DNA from: Photobacterium salinisoli
Lineage (GTDB): Bacteria; Pseudomonadota; Gammaproteobacteria; Enterobacterales; Vibrionaceae
Length of the DNA stretch: 64,000 nt
Direction: 5' to 3'
Assembly (NCBI RefSeq): GCF_003614885.1
Contig: NZ_QZMS01000007.1
Span: 1,178,001 to 1,242,000 of the forward strand
Shown here: positions 1 through 10,173 of the stretch, in pieces
Numbering within the stretch: position 1 is the stretch's first letter
Layout: the number at the start of each line of letters is the position of its first letter
Notes under the pieces: model-generated
Seen by the model: only the letters and a program-made list of their open reading frames with translations
What the model was told of the DNA's origin: nothing
Database searches by the model: none
Made by a program: the position numbers and the translations under genes

Positions 1-747
1 CAGTTGCAACAGCTTGAACTGTTGGCAACGGCCATGAACGAAATGGCTTCGACATCGGCTAACGTGGCAAACAATGCACACAGCGCAGCGTCTGCAGCTT
101 CAGCGGCAGAGCTGGCTGCACAGGAAGGTGGAAATATAGTCTCCCGGACATCTGTGTCTATTCATGATTTGTCTGATCAGATTGATCAGGCTGTCGATGT
201 CGTCAGGGAGCTGGAATCTGCCACAGGCAACATTGAGCGTATTCTTCAGGTGATCAATGACATTGCCGATCAGACAAACCTGCTGGCGCTGAATGCTGCC
301 ATTGAAGCCGCAAGGGCGGGTGACTCCGGTCGCGGTTTTGCGGTCGTCGCCGATGAAGTCCGCACACTGGCGCAACGTACTCAGCAATCTACCACTGAAA
401 TTCGCCAGATGATTGAGCAGCTTCAGGCAGGCGCCAGCTCAGCCACCAGCACCATGGCACTGAGCAAAAACACCGCCAGCGAAACTGTGGCAACGGCGCA
501 GGAAGCCGATGAAGCACTGTCGCGTATCCGTGAAGCCATTCAACAGATCAACGATATGAATATACAAATCGCCTCGGCAGCTGAAGAGCAGAGCCTGGTT
601 GCTGAGGATATCAATGGTAATACCATCAACATTAAGGATCTGTCGGTTCAGGTTGCCGAAACCGCCAATGAAACCAGTGTGGCAATGGCAACACAAATTA
701 AGAACGTCCGTGAACAAAATGAGCTGATGAAGCAGTTTACTGTGTAA
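1..747 (+). CDS. Methyl-accepting chemotaxis protein, C-terminal part (5' end outside window)
   Basis: The frame is open from the first base, so the N-terminal sensor and membrane segments lie outside the window. What remains is about 248 residues of the cytoplasmic signalling domain. The conserved hairpin tip that contacts CheA/CheW is seen as [18 protein letters not shown] followed by [17 protein letters not shown] at about residues 90-125. Ala/Gln/Glu-rich heptads on both sides form the coiled-coil arms. The protein ends without a CheR-tethering pentapeptide. It should relay an unknown stimulus to the flagellar motor. The ligand cannot be judged from this fragment. Confidence 0.93.
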   Translation, partial: QLQQLELLATAMNEMASTSANVANNAHSAASAASAAELAAQEGGNIVSRTSVSIHDLSDQIDQAVDVVRELESATGNIERILQVINDIADQTNLLALNAAIEAARAGDSGRGFAVVADEVRTLAQRTQQSTTEIRQMIEQLQAGASSATSTMALSKNTASETVATAQEADEALSRIREAIQQINDMNIQIASAAEEQSLVAEDINGNTINIKDLSVQVAETANETSVAMATQIKNVREQNELMKQFTV

Positions 748-847
748 TCTCGTCATTGCCGTCAGGCTCATTGCCTGGCGGCACAGCATGATTTCCCCTG
801 GCTTTCATAGTGCCCAAGACAGGGCTCAGGAACTGAAAGACGTCGCT

Positions 848-1354
848 TTATCCCCTCAGGTAAATATGATCCGCGTACAATTTACCGCCTATGTCATAAG
901 CTTCAGGAAATTTCTCCTGTAACCTGAAGCCGCACTTTTCCAGCACACGCTCGGAAGCGATATTGCCTTCGGTTACCACGGCTCTGAACAAGGCAAGTCC
1001 TAACGCTGTCTCAGCCCACTGAATGACTGCATCCAGGGATTCCGTACCATAGCCTTTGCCATAAAATTCAGGCATCAGCAGATAACCCATTTCCGCAATC
1101 CCCTGATCGACGAAAAAGCCAGTAATGCCGACTTTTTCACCTGACGCTTTTTCTTTGATGACCAGAGTTAACCATGCTCCGCTTTCAGGTGTCCAGACCT
1201 GAAGACGCGCGTGAAATTTTGCTTTTAATTCATCGTCAGATGGCGCATCAAAACATTTTTCGATCACAGCCGGTATCGTATGAAGCGTCTGAAAAAGTGG
1301 CCAATCCGTTTCGGTGATTGGCACTAATAGTAGTTGCTGTGTGTCTAGAATCAT
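848..1354 (-). CDS. GNAT-family N-acetyltransferase (RimJ/RimL type)
   Basis: This 168-residue protein has the Acetyltransf_3 layout. It starts with a TQQLLLVPI strand. The central region (KASGEKVGITGF, then MGYLLMPEFYGKGYGTESLDAVIQWA) carries the acetyl-CoA pyrophosphate loop, here in the variant form YGKGYGTE. The C-terminal ASERVLEKCGFRLQE segment is typical of RimJ/RimL enzymes, which acetylate protein N-termini or small amines. AGAGGT lies 8 bases before the ATG. The gene is monocistronic, convergent with the receptor to its left. The substrate is unknown. Confidence 0.88.
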   Translation of the reverse strand: MILDTQQLLLVPITETDWPLFQTLHTIPAVIEKCFDAPSDDELKAKFHARLQVWTPESGAWLTLVIKEKASGEKVGITGFFVDQGIAEMGYLLMPEFYGKGYGTESLDAVIQWAETALGLALFRAVVTEGNIASERVLEKCGFRLQEKFPEAYDIGGKLYADHIYLRG

Positions 1355-1442
1355 CTTGAGCTACCTCTTGAGAAGGGTCATAGCATTAAATCACCTTCCA
1401 TTATTACAATATTGAATAACCGAACAGCCTCACTCAAATTAA

Positions 1443-2039
1443 TTATGCTTCTGAAAGTGTACGGCTAATTAATGTCTCAAACGTTTCTGACTGGCCTGCA
1501 GGAATAAGCTGCCGATGAATTTCCCGACGTTTATCCACACCATACAAACGCTCTGCCAGCCAACCTGTAAGATACAATTGCGACAAGCACCCACCTGCTG
1601 TGGCAAGATTTCCATGCACTACCAGCGCCTTATCAAGGACATAAATACCTTCCGCCTCAAGCGCTGATTTTGCATCCGGATGAGTCGTTGCAGTAATACC
1701 ATCCAGTAGACCCAGTTTGGCCAGAATAAACGCACCTGCACAAATTGACCCAATAAGCTGGTTTTGAGGATCCAGCTTAAGTGATGCCATAAATTCATTA
1801 TTATTTAACGCCGCTGGAATCCCTTTGTAACCACTACTGAATAACACAACATCGGCCTCCGAGGCCTCTGCAACATGCCCATCTGTTTTTACTTCCATGC
1901 CTAAAGTCGATATATGTGACGGCTTAGTACCCAATATTTTTACGGCCCAGTCTTTTTGGCTTCTTCCCAAAATATCGCGTAGCAGAAAAAAATCGATATC
2001 CGTGAAATCATCAAAAATGATGATAGCTATTTGATACAT
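1443..2039 (-). CDS. DJ-1/PfpI family protein (isonitrile hydratase/GlxA-like amidotransferase fold)
   Basis: From the ATG at 2039 the product starts MYQIAIIIFDDFTDIDFF, the usual N-terminus of PfpI-like domains. An upstream GTG at 2090 would add 17 atypical residues and is less likely. The nucleophile elbow GSICAGAFILAKLGLLDG holds the conserved Cys, followed by TATTHPD, as in isonitrile hydratases and the N-terminal domain of GlxA-type AraC regulators. No C-terminal helix-turn-helix is present, so this is the enzyme-like stand-alone form. Its reaction cannot be fixed from sequence alone. It has its own transcription unit. Confidence 0.82.
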   Translation of the reverse strand: MYQIAIIIFDDFTDIDFFLLRDILGRSQKDWAVKILGTKPSHISTLGMEVKTDGHVAEASEADVVLFSSGYKGIPAALNNNEFMASLKLDPQNQLIGSICAGAFILAKLGLLDGITATTHPDAKSALEAEGIYVLDKALVVHGNLATAGGCLSQLYLTGWLAERLYGVDKRREIHRQLIPAGQSETFETLISRTLSEA

Positions 2040-2146
2040 ATATCCATACCCACTTATCTGCTTTGGCCCTAAGAACGCAAAAGCTAACACATAAGCATCA
2101 GAATGTATAAGTTAGAGTGTCTTGCACTACTTGATTTACATGAACT

Positions 2147-2180
2147 CTTAAAAAAAGAAAGGCCAGCAAATGCTGGCCTT
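2147..2180 (-). terminator. Rho-independent terminator of the alanine symporter gene
   Basis: An 8-bp perfect stem (GGCCAGCA/TGCTGGCC) with a 2-base centre is followed on the minus strand by a T-rich run (TTTCTTTTTTT). It lies about 30 bases past the symporter stop codon. Confidence 0.85.
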
Positions 2181-2208
2181 TGGTAATAAGACTGTCTGTC
2201 AATTCACA

Positions 2209-3753
2209 TTACAAGGTTGATTTGGCTGTACCTGTAGAGGAATCTTCACCCAGGTCTGGCGCTTTCTGGCCTTTACGCTTCATGCGCTCTTCCCAGTAAT
2301 CAGCACCTTTGATACCCAGTTTCACAGGATCAAATACGTATTCTTTCACGCCCGCTTTCTTCTGCAGTTCATAGTCTCTCAACGCTTTCAGCGCTGGTTT
2401 CGCCATGAAGAAGATAATCAGAATACCGATGATGTTCAGCCATGCCATCAGGCCTACACCCACGTCACCCAGCGCCCATGCCAGATCAGCGGTTTTCACT
2501 GCGCCGTAGAATACAGATGCCAGCAAGAACAGCTTCAGTACAAACATCAGGCCAGGTACATGAATGGTACGGTGGATGTACGCAACATTGGTTTCTGCAA
2601 TGTAGTAGTACGCCAGAATTGTCGTGAATGAGAAGAAGAACAGTGCAATTGCAACGAATGGTTTACCCAGACCTGGCATTGCAGTTTCAATTGCCATCTG
2701 AGTAAATACCGGGCTGTTCGCAGCAATGTCAGAAGGCAGGTTTTGAACCAGGAAAGCACCTTCAGCACCATGGACGTTAAACGCACCAGTGATGATAATC
2801 ATGAATGCTGTCGCACTACAAACCAACAGCGTATCAATATAAATCGAGAACGCTTGTACCATGCCTTGCTGAGCAGGGTGATCAACCTGTGCCGCTGCTG
2901 CTGCATGCGGACCAGTACCCTGTCCGGCTTCATTGGAGTAGACACCACGCTTAACACCCCAGCCGATAGCCGCACCGACACCCGCCATTGGCGTAAAGGC
3001 ATCACCCACTATGGTGGCAAACACACTCGGTACCATGTCAATGTTCAGCAGGATAACAACGAAGGCAATAACGATGTAGCCCAGCGCCATGAAAGGCACA
3101 ACAATTTGAGTAAAGTGGGCAATACGCTTAACACCACCAAAGATGATGAAAGCCAGAACCACACAAACGATCGCACCAGTGATGATCTTCGCAGAGCTGA
3201 ATGTACCTAAAGTGGTTTCGATCACATCACCAGAACCGAATGCTGCTTCAACCGCATTACCGATACTGTTTGACTGCACACCAGGAAGAAGAAGGCCGCA
3301 AGCAACGATTGTTGAAATCGCGAAAATCCACGCATACCATTTCTGGCCCATTGCTTTTTCGATGTAATACGCAGGACCGCCACGGAACTGGCCTTCGTCT
3401 TCTTCTTTATAAATCTGAGCAAGCGTTGATTCATAATAAGCTGTTGAAGCACCCAGGAAGGCAACAACCCACATCCAGAATACGGCACCCGGACCACCAA
3501 AACCGATGGCTGCAGCAACACCTGCAATGTTACCTGTACCCACACGGCCTGACAGCGAAACTGCCAATGCCTGGAAAGACGAAATCCCTTTATCAGAACT
3601 CTGTCCGGCAAACAGTAGGCGAATCATCTCGCCGAAATGGCGAACCTGCATGAAACGTGTTGTGATGGAATAAAACAAACCGGCACCCAGGCAAAGATAA
3701 ATCAATGCCGGACTCCATATTATCCCGTTGATAAAATCGACCAATGACTGCAT
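2209..3753 (-). CDS. Sodium:alanine/glycine symporter (AGCS family)
   Basis: A 514-residue inner-membrane carrier of the AGCS family (AlsT/DagA type), which imports alanine or glycine with sodium. Family marks are the early segment SLSGRVGTGNIAGVAAAIGFGGPGA, the motif GWGVKRGVYSNEAGQGTGPHAAAAA, and about ten hydrophobic segments ending in a charged cytoplasmic tail. GGGAG precedes the ATG at the right spacing. It is a single gene with its own promoter and terminator. The C-terminal tail (about 45 residues after the last membrane span, with WEERMKRKGQ) is longer than in many relatives. Confidence 0.95.
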   Translation of the reverse strand: MQSLVDFINGIIWSPALIYLCLGAGLFYSITTRFMQVRHFGEMIRLLFAGQSSDKGISSFQALAVSLSGRVGTGNIAGVAAAIGFGGPGAVFWMWVVAFLGASTAYYESTLAQIYKEEDEGQFRGGPAYYIEKAMGQKWYAWIFAISTIVACGLLLPGVQSNSIGNAVEAAFGSGDVIETTLGTFSSAKIITGAIVCVVLAFIIFGGVKRIAHFTQIVVPFMALGYIVIAFVVILLNIDMVPSVFATIVGDAFTPMAGVGAAIGWGVKRGVYSNEAGQGTGPHAAAAAQVDHPAQQGMVQAFSIYIDTLLVCSATAFMIIITGAFNVHGAEGAFLVQNLPSDIAANSPVFTQMAIETAMPGLGKPFVAIALFFFSFTTILAYYYIAETNVAYIHRTIHVPGLMFVLKLFLLASVFYGAVKTADLAWALGDVGVGLMAWLNIIGILIIFFMAKPALKALRDYELQKKAGVKEYVFDPVKLGIKGADYWEERMKRKGQKAPDLGEDSSTGTAKSTL

Positions 3754-3797
3754 ATGAGTCTCCCTGTTATAGTCTGTTTGGTTACAACTCGAGCAGT

Positions 3798-3827
3798 ATA
3801 ATACGCAAATTGTAATGTGATTGTTAA
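3798..3827 (-). promoter_or_regulatory. Candidate sigma-70 promoter for the alanine symporter
   Basis: On the minus strand TTAACA (3827-3822) and TATTAT (3803-3798) are separated by 18 bases, about 45 bases upstream of the symporter start. Nothing else gene-like is visible in the interval 3754-4179. Confidence 0.45.
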
Positions 3828-4179
3828 GAATTTTATTTCATCAGCATTGATTTGCTTGATGAAGGCATCAAATAGCAACAAATCCACAACATCCAGTCAT
3901 TGAAACTATTATTTACGGTAAATTCGGCACACTAAACCAATCATTGCTAGTTAGGCCTGTGATAATTTGTATAAGTATTAGCCAGCTGATTCACAAAAGA
4001 TGTCAATAATGTGCAGCATGTCAGCATAAAGAGGCCGTGACAGATACTGTTCAGACATCAACAGGCACAAAAGACTGTATTGCAAGCATATGCCATCAAA
4101 AGCATTTATGTGAAATCTGACGCATGAACTGCCTCCCAAAAAAGCAGTTCAGCTTAGAGGTGTTAACGGAGAGTGAGTA

Positions 4180-5775
4180 TCAGTTAACCGCAGACAAATT
4201 CACTAAGTGGCGGGTATATTCGGCCTCAGGGCGACTGAACAGCTGACGGGTTGGCCCCTGTTCTACTACACAGCCATCTTTTAATACCAAGGTATAGTGA
4301 CACAATGACTTCACGACATTGAGATCATGGCTGATAAAGAGGTAACTCAGGCCATACTTCAACTGCAATTCTTTCAGTAAATTCAGCACCTGATGCTGGA
4401 CGGTGCGATCCAGAGATGAGGTGGGCTCATCCAGCAGAATAAACTCCGGTTTCAATACCAGCGCCCTTGCTATGGCTATCCGCTGACGTTGCCCACCTGA
4501 AAATTCATTGGGATAACGAAAACGGGTGGACGGATCCAGCTCCACATCTTTCATTGCCTGACAAATCGCAGCATCTTCTTCCTCATCTGATAATGTCTGG
4601 TGGACTTTCAGACCTTCGCCAATAATCTGAGCGACAGACATTCGAGGATTCAGTGCGGAAAACGGGTCCTGAAAGACGACTTGTAAGCGACTGCGAAAAG
4701 GTAACATGCCTTTACGGTTGAGATGGCTGATCTCGTGACCGTCAAAACGTATGCTCCCTTCGCTGTTAAGTAATCGGAGTATTGCCATTCCGGTCGTAGA
4801 CTTACCTGAACCACTTTCCCCGACCAGACCAACACTCTGCCCCTTCTTCAGCTGGAAGCTCACATCGGTCACGGCTTTAATATGGCTGATAACACGTTTC
4901 ATAATCCCCCCTTTGACGGGAAACCAGACACGCAATTTGTCTATTTCAAACAGTGCGGAAGGGTCCCCGTTAACGGGGACAGGCTCGCCGGTGGGATCAG
5001 AATTAATGAGTTTCTGGGTATAAGGATGGGATGGCGACGAAAAAAGAATCTCTTTCTCATTGGTTTCCACTAACTGCCCGAGTTGCATGACCGCGACCCG
5101 GTCGGCAATTTTTCGCACAATACTCAAATCATGCGTAATAAAAAGCATGGCCATGCCCAGTTCCTGCTGAAGATTTTTCAACAAATCGAGGATCTGGGCC
5201 TGAACAGACACATCAAGCGCGGTCGTTGGCTCATCCGCAATCAGGAGATCGGGCTCATTAATCAGCGCCATGGCAATCATGACGCGCTGTCGCTCACCAC
5301 CTGACAACTCGTGAGGATAGGCATACATACGCTGCTCTGGGTTGCGGATACCCACTTTCTTCAGCCAGCTCAGCGCGCGTTTCTCTGCCGGTCTCTGGCG
5401 CACTCCCTTGTGAATCGCCAGAGTTTCACACAGTTGCCGGCCAATTTTATGCAGCGGGTTCAGGGACATCATAGGTTCCTGAAAGATCATGCCGATTTTA
5501 TTGCCGCGTAACCCGCGCATCTGGCGTTCACTGCACCGCAGCATATCCACACCATCGTAATAAATATGGCCTTCCAGATAACGCGCCGAGGCTTTAGGCA
5601 GCAAGCGCAGGATGGCATTGGCCGTCACAGACTTGCCTGAGCCACTCTCACCCACCAGTGCCAGTGTTTCTCCCCGCTTGATTGTCAGGCAGACTTTCTC
5701 CGTTACCGGGCGGACAGGCTTACCATTGGCAAAGCCCACAGAGAGATTTTCAATAGTCAGTAATGCATCACTCAT
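4180..5775 (-). CDS. yejF: Oligopeptide ABC transporter, fused double ATPase YejF
   Basis: Two complete ABC ATPase domains lie in one chain of about 531 residues. The first has Walker A GESGSGKS, signature LSGGERQRV and Walker B LLIADEP. The second has GESGSGKSTTG, FSGGQRQRI and FILLDEP. The alignment by eye to E. coli YejF is close over the whole length. I prefer the ATG at 5775 (MSDALLTIENLS), 16 bases past yejE, because it matches the family N-terminus. An in-frame start at 5820 would overlap yejE. With YejA, YejB and YejE it forms a peptide importer (microcin C in E. coli). Confidence 0.94.
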   Translation of the reverse strand: MSDALLTIENLSVGFANGKPVRPVTEKVCLTIKRGETLALVGESGSGKSVTANAILRLLPKASARYLEGHIYYDGVDMLRCSERQMRGLRGNKIGMIFQEPMMSLNPLHKIGRQLCETLAIHKGVRQRPAEKRALSWLKKVGIRNPEQRMYAYPHELSGGERQRVMIAMALINEPDLLIADEPTTALDVSVQAQILDLLKNLQQELGMAMLFITHDLSIVRKIADRVAVMQLGQLVETNEKEILFSSPSHPYTQKLINSDPTGEPVPVNGDPSALFEIDKLRVWFPVKGGIMKRVISHIKAVTDVSFQLKKGQSVGLVGESGSGKSTTGMAILRLLNSEGSIRFDGHEISHLNRKGMLPFRSRLQVVFQDPFSALNPRMSVAQIIGEGLKVHQTLSDEEEDAAICQAMKDVELDPSTRFRYPNEFSGGQRQRIAIARALVLKPEFILLDEPTSSLDRTVQHQVLNLLKELQLKYGLSYLFISHDLNVVKSLCHYTLVLKDGCVVEQGPTRQLFSRPEAEYTRHLVNLSAVN

Positions 5776-5791
5776 TGCAGTATCCCGGTCG

Positions 5792-6838
5792 TTACGATTG
5801 ATGGTGTGGGTCGAAAGCATCGCGCACCGCCTCGCCGATAAAGACCAGCAGGCTCAGCATGATAGAAAGTACAACGAATGCAGACAGGCCCAGCCAGGGT
5901 GCCTGAAGGTTGGTTTTGCCCTGAGCAAGCAATTCACCGAGAGACGGTGAACCCACAGGCAAACCGAACCCCAGAAAATCCAGTGATGTCAGTGTGGTCA
6001 CTGACCCGCTGAGAATAAAGGGCATCATCGTCAGCGAGGCCACCATGGCATTGGGCAGCATATGACGGAGCATAATGCGCCTGTCATTCACGCCCAGCGC
6101 CTGCGCTGCACGCACATAATCCAGGTTCCGGCAGCGGAGAAATTCCGCTCGCACAACACCCACCAATCCCATCCAGCTAAAGAGCACCATGATGCCCAGC
6201 AGCCACCAGAAGTTAGGTTCAACAAAACTGGACAGGATTATGAGCAAGAACAAAGTCGGCATACCTGACCAGACTTCGATGAAACGCTGACCAAACAGAT
6301 CCAGCCAGCCGCCATAGTAGCCCTGCCCGGCTCCGACCATGACACCGACAATGGTTGAAATCACGGTCAGCGCAAAGCCAAACAGCACGGATATACGAAA
6401 GCCGTAGATGATACGGGCAAGTACATCGCGGCCTTTATCATCTGTCCCCAGCCAGTTCACACTATCCGGTGCTGAAGGCGCCGGGCCGGACAAATTATAG
6501 TTAATCGTGTCATAGCTGAAATGGATCAGTGGCCAGATCATATAGCCGTCTTCGTTGATCAGATCCTGCACATACGGGTCGGTATAATCGGCTTCTGTGG
6601 CAAACTCACCGCCAAATTGCGTTTCGGCATACTGTTCGGTTATCGGAAAATACCAGTCACCTTTGAAGCTGACGAACAAGGGCTTATCGTTGGCTATCAC
6701 TTCAGCAAACAGGCTGATAATAAAAAGCACGCCAAACAGCCACATTGACCAATATCCGCGTCTGTGTGCTTTAAACCGAGCCCAGCGCTCTTTTGTCAGT
6801 GGGTTGAAGGTAAACAAGGTTGCGAATGTCTTTCTCAT
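5792..6838 (-). CDS. yejE: Oligopeptide ABC transporter permease YejE
   Basis: An inner-membrane permease close to E. coli YejE, containing RRGYWSMW near the N-terminus, the periplasmic domain segment NWLGTDDKGRDVLARIIYG, GQRFIEVWSGMPTLFL and the EAA loop ALGVNDRRIMLRHMLPNA that contacts the ATPase. It ends in the family tail AVRDAFDPHHQS. The ATG at 6838 (MRKTFATLF) lies 4 bases past yejB and is preceded by AGG. The upstream ATG at 6862 would overlap yejB by 20 bases. It pairs with YejB to form the pore. Confidence 0.94.
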   Translation of the reverse strand: MRKTFATLFTFNPLTKERWARFKAHRRGYWSMWLFGVLFIISLFAEVIANDKPLFVSFKGDWYFPITEQYAETQFGGEFATEADYTDPYVQDLINEDGYMIWPLIHFSYDTINYNLSGPAPSAPDSVNWLGTDDKGRDVLARIIYGFRISVLFGFALTVISTIVGVMVGAGQGYYGGWLDLFGQRFIEVWSGMPTLFLLIILSSFVEPNFWWLLGIMVLFSWMGLVGVVRAEFLRCRNLDYVRAAQALGVNDRRIMLRHMLPNAMVASLTMMPFILSGSVTTLTSLDFLGFGLPVGSPSLGELLAQGKTNLQAPWLGLSAFVVLSIMLSLLVFIGEAVRDAFDPHHQS

Positions 6839-6842
6839 GATA

Positions 6843-7940
6843 TTACCTGGCCTCGAAATCAATGCGTGGGTCGACCAGGGTATAAGTCAGGTCAGAAATG
6901 ATATTCAGGATAAGTCCCAGCAATGTCATGATATAAAGCGAGCTGAATACCACGGGGTAATCACGCTGAATTGTTGATTCAAAGCCTAACAGGCCAATTC
7001 CCTCCAGCGAAAACATCACTTCAATAAGCATTGAGCCGGTAAAGAAAATGCTGATAAACGCACTGGGAAAACCGGCAATAATAATCAGCATGGCATTACG
7101 AAAAACATGCTTATATAAAATACTTCTGTCATCGAGCCCTTTCGCACGGGCGGTGACAACGTATTGCTTGTTGATCTCATCCAGAAACGAATTTTTGGTC
7201 AGCATAGTCAGGGTCGCAAAACCACCGATGACCATGGCAAAGATGGGCAGCGCAAGGTGCCAGAAGTAATCCCCGACTTGCTGATACCAGGTCATCTGAT
7301 CGAAATCAGCCGAGAACAATCCCCGTAACGGAAACCAGCTGAAATAATTCCCGCTGGCAAAGAAAATAATCAACACAATAGCGAACAGGAAACCGGGAAT
7401 CGCATACCCGGCAATCACTAACGCGCTGCTCCAGATATCAAAACGGCTACCATGATTCACCGCTTTCGCAATCCCCAGAGGAATGGAGACGAAATAAATG
7501 ATCAAGGTGCTCCACAGTCCCAGCGAAATCGACACCGGCAGCCGCTCAATAATCAGATCAATCACATTGCCGCCACGAAAAAGACTTTCGCCGAAATTGA
7601 ACGTGACATAGTTTTTCAGCATGTCGACATACCGCTCCCAGAGAGGTTTATCAAAACCAAACTGCTTGCGTATTTCTGCCACCACTTCCGGGTCCAACCC
7701 GCGGGAGCCACGGTAGCCACTTCCGCCATTGCCGTTTGCTTGCGAACTTTCCGACGGCTGCACTTCCTGCCCGCCGCCGGTAAAGCGCTCCATAATACCG
7801 GAAGTATGCCCTTCAAGCTGCGCCACCGCCTGTTCAACAGGCCCGCCCGGTGCAATCTGAATCACAAAAAAGTTAATCGTAATAATCGCCCAGAGCGTTG
7901 GGATCACCAGCAAAAGTCGCCGGATAATATATGCCGTCAT
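6843..7940 (-). CDS. yejB: Oligopeptide ABC transporter permease YejB
   Basis: This 365-residue permease starts with [33 protein letters not shown], the standard start of DppB/OppB-type permeases. The EAA loop [22 protein letters not shown] lies near residue 265. A Gly/Ser-rich low-complexity loop (about residues 65-82, [13 protein letters not shown]) sits in the first periplasmic region. Its length matches E. coli YejB. It is 27 bases downstream of yejA and 4 bases upstream of yejE, in one operon. Confidence 0.94.
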   Translation of the reverse strand: MTAYIIRRLLLVIPTLWAIITINFFVIQIAPGGPVEQAVAQLEGHTSGIMERFTGGGQEVQPSESSQANGNGGSGYRGSRGLDPEVVAEIRKQFGFDKPLWERYVDMLKNYVTFNFGESLFRGGNVIDLIIERLPVSISLGLWSTLIIYFVSIPLGIAKAVNHGSRFDIWSSALVIAGYAIPGFLFAIVLIIFFASGNYFSWFPLRGLFSADFDQMTWYQQVGDYFWHLALPIFAMVIGGFATLTMLTKNSFLDEINKQYVVTARAKGLDDRSILYKHVFRNAMLIIIAGFPSAFISIFFTGSMLIEVMFSLEGIGLLGFESTIQRDYPVVFSSLYIMTLLGLILNIISDLTYTLVDPRIDFEAR

Positions 7941-7967
7941 ACTGCTTTACCTGTTTTCACGTTTCGA

Positions 7968-9794
7968 TTAACGGCGTTTTTCCGGCAACTTGGCCGCCTT
8001 GGCCGTATCCACCCACCAAGTATCAACACCCAGTGCATATTTAGGCCGGACCGCAGGACGGTCGAACTTATCCCAGGTCGCCACTCGGAATTTGCTTAAA
8101 TGCCACTGAGGAATGACAAAAAAGTTCCATTGCAGCACCCTGTCCAGCGCCGGGCCTAATGCTGCCAGCGCAGCAGGATCCTGTTGGTGTGCTGCAATTT
8201 GTTCTGTCAGCGTATCAATAGCAGGATCCTGAACCCCGGCGGTATTGTAGGTGGAATCCAGATAGTTACTGTTCCAGGCAATCAGCAGGTTCTGTGTCGG
8301 GTAAGCATTGGCACTGTAACCGGAAGACACCATGTCAAAATCCCGGTCACGCAGGCGCTTGATGTATTGCGTTGTATCAACCGTACGGATTTTCATATCG
8401 ATACCAAGCTGCTTGAGATTTTTCTGCAGCGGAATTGCGATGCGCTCCGAGGTCGGGCTGTATATCAGTAGCTCAAACGCCAGAGGCTCCCCAGTCTTCA
8501 CATTGGTCATGACCTGATTTTTCAGCTCCCAGCCAGCAGCCTTTAATAATGCAAATGCTTTACGTGATTGCGCACGAACGCGGCCTGAGCCGTCAGTGAC
8601 AGGTGGCTGGTAAGATTCAGTAAAAACACGCGCCGGGATCTTGTCTTTTAACGGTTCCAGATAATTCAACTCAGCAGGTGTCGGCAAACCTTTTGCTTCA
8701 TAAGGGGTATTCTGGAAAAAACTGCGGGTACGTGAATACTGGTTATAGAAAAGCGTTTTATTCATCCACTCAAAGTCCATGGCGTAATTCAGGGCTTCTC
8801 GGACACGGACATCACTGAAAACCGGGCGCTGGGTATTAAAGACAAAGGCCTGCATTGCCTGAGGGATTTCGTGAGGAATTTCTTCCTTCTTTATATAACC
8901 GTCATCAAAATTATTTCCCTCATAGAGGGTCGCCCAGAACTTAGCAACATTTTCCTGGCGAAAGTCATATTCACCGGCTTTGAACGCTTCCAGGGTAACA
9001 GTATCATCACGGTAATAGTCGTACCGGATGGTGTCGAAATTATGCCGCCCGACATTCACCGGAAGATCGGCCGCCCAGTAATCTTTAACTCTGGAGTAAG
9101 TCACACTCTGGCCCGACTGATAACTGGTTACCTTATACGCACTACTGCCAATCGGTGGTTCGTTGAGTGGCTCGCTGAGTTTCTTGTCTTTCCAGTAATG
9201 TTCCGGTAAGACGTTCATGCCTTCAACCAGAGAAAACAGTTTTTCCCTGTTGGCGACAGACATTTCAACCCGTGCTGTCAGCGGCGATACCGCCGTCACT
9301 GACTTCACGTCTTTATAAAACACACGAAACTGGGGCACCCCTTCTGTCATGAACTTATCAAAGGTGAAGGCGACATCTTTCGCTGTAATCGGCTCGCCGT
9401 CATGAAATCGCGCTTTAGGGTTGATATCAACTTCCATCCAGGAAAAATCGTCGGCATAACGCACTTTTTCTGCGATTAACGGATAGTAACTGTCAATTTC
9501 ATCACTTGCTGGCGCAAACAAGGTGTCATACATCTCGTCCGCGCCGGCTACCGAAACCCCTCTCGAGGCATAACGGTTAAAACTGTCGTACGTGCCGACT
9601 TCCGCATAGGTGATGGATCCGCCTTTTGGCGCTTCCGGATTGACATAGTCAAAGTGTTTGAATTCAGGTGTATATTTTGCCGTACCAAAGCCCACCAAAC
9701 TGGCGGTTTCTATCACCTCTTTTGCCAGTGCACTGGTACTTCCCAGCAATAATCCTGCCATTATTGACAGGCTTACAGTCAATCCATTCTTCAT
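7968..9794 (-). CDS. yejA: Periplasmic peptide-binding protein YejA (SBP_bac_5)
   Basis: A 608-residue solute-binding protein with a Sec signal peptide (MKNGLTVSLSIMAGLLLGSTSALA, cleaved before KEV). It has the family-5 features FHDGEPITAKDVAFTFDKF near residue 130, the middle segment VFNTQRPVFSDVRVREALNYAMDFEWMN, and a C-terminal PQWHLSKFRVATWDKF. It captures peptides in the periplasm for YejBEF. GGAGGGG precedes the ATG. It is the first gene of yejA-B-E-F. Confidence 0.94.
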   Translation of the reverse strand: MKNGLTVSLSIMAGLLLGSTSALAKEVIETASLVGFGTAKYTPEFKHFDYVNPEAPKGGSITYAEVGTYDSFNRYASRGVSVAGADEMYDTLFAPASDEIDSYYPLIAEKVRYADDFSWMEVDINPKARFHDGEPITAKDVAFTFDKFMTEGVPQFRVFYKDVKSVTAVSPLTARVEMSVANREKLFSLVEGMNVLPEHYWKDKKLSEPLNEPPIGSSAYKVTSYQSGQSVTYSRVKDYWAADLPVNVGRHNFDTIRYDYYRDDTVTLEAFKAGEYDFRQENVAKFWATLYEGNNFDDGYIKKEEIPHEIPQAMQAFVFNTQRPVFSDVRVREALNYAMDFEWMNKTLFYNQYSRTRSFFQNTPYEAKGLPTPAELNYLEPLKDKIPARVFTESYQPPVTDGSGRVRAQSRKAFALLKAAGWELKNQVMTNVKTGEPLAFELLIYSPTSERIAIPLQKNLKQLGIDMKIRTVDTTQYIKRLRDRDFDMVSSGYSANAYPTQNLLIAWNSNYLDSTYNTAGVQDPAIDTLTEQIAAHQQDPAALAALGPALDRVLQWNFFVIPQWHLSKFRVATWDKFDRPAVRPKYALGVDTWWVDTAKAAKLPEKRR

Positions 9795-10100
9795 ATCCCC
9801 TCCAAGGCAACTTCACCTAACAACCCAGTCGACACCAGAAAATCGTTCTTTTTCATTATTGTAAGAGTTGTCAATGACGAACACTGACATGTAACACAAA
9901 TATATACCATAAGAAAATACGCCGCCTGAATCGCTGGGCATATCATCAAGAAATTTGTTGAACCGTCCGGTCGTGATGCGACACCTTGTCACAATCAGTT
10001 AACAGACATTTTCTGTATTTTTCTTGAGCAATCATCCAGTTCCTGCCTGAATCAATGGGTTAAAAGCCAACGATTACTCATTAAATTACTCAGATCTATG
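9795..10100. other. Divergent intergenic region without a gene
   Basis: This interval separates yejA (minus) from fusA2 (plus). It has stop codons in all frames and is AT-rich. The fusA2 promoter lies just to its right. I see no further clear operator. Confidence 0.6.
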
Positions 10101-10128
10101 TTCTGATAGTTGTAAGTAGTGCTATACT
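10101..10128 (+). promoter_or_regulatory. Candidate promoter of fusA2
   Basis: TTCTGA (10101-10106) and TATACT (10123-10128) are separated by 16 bases, about 45 bases before the fusA2 ATG. The -10 is strong and the -35 moderate. Confidence 0.5.
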
Positions 10129-10173
10129 CCCCACCCTGACATGTGACAACAATTGTTCATATAGAGAAAAACA

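Noticed and set aside
4125..4151. Inverted repeat TGAACTGC/GCAGTTCA after yejF
   Set aside because: The loop is 11 bases and no T-tract follows on the minus strand, so I did not call it a terminator.
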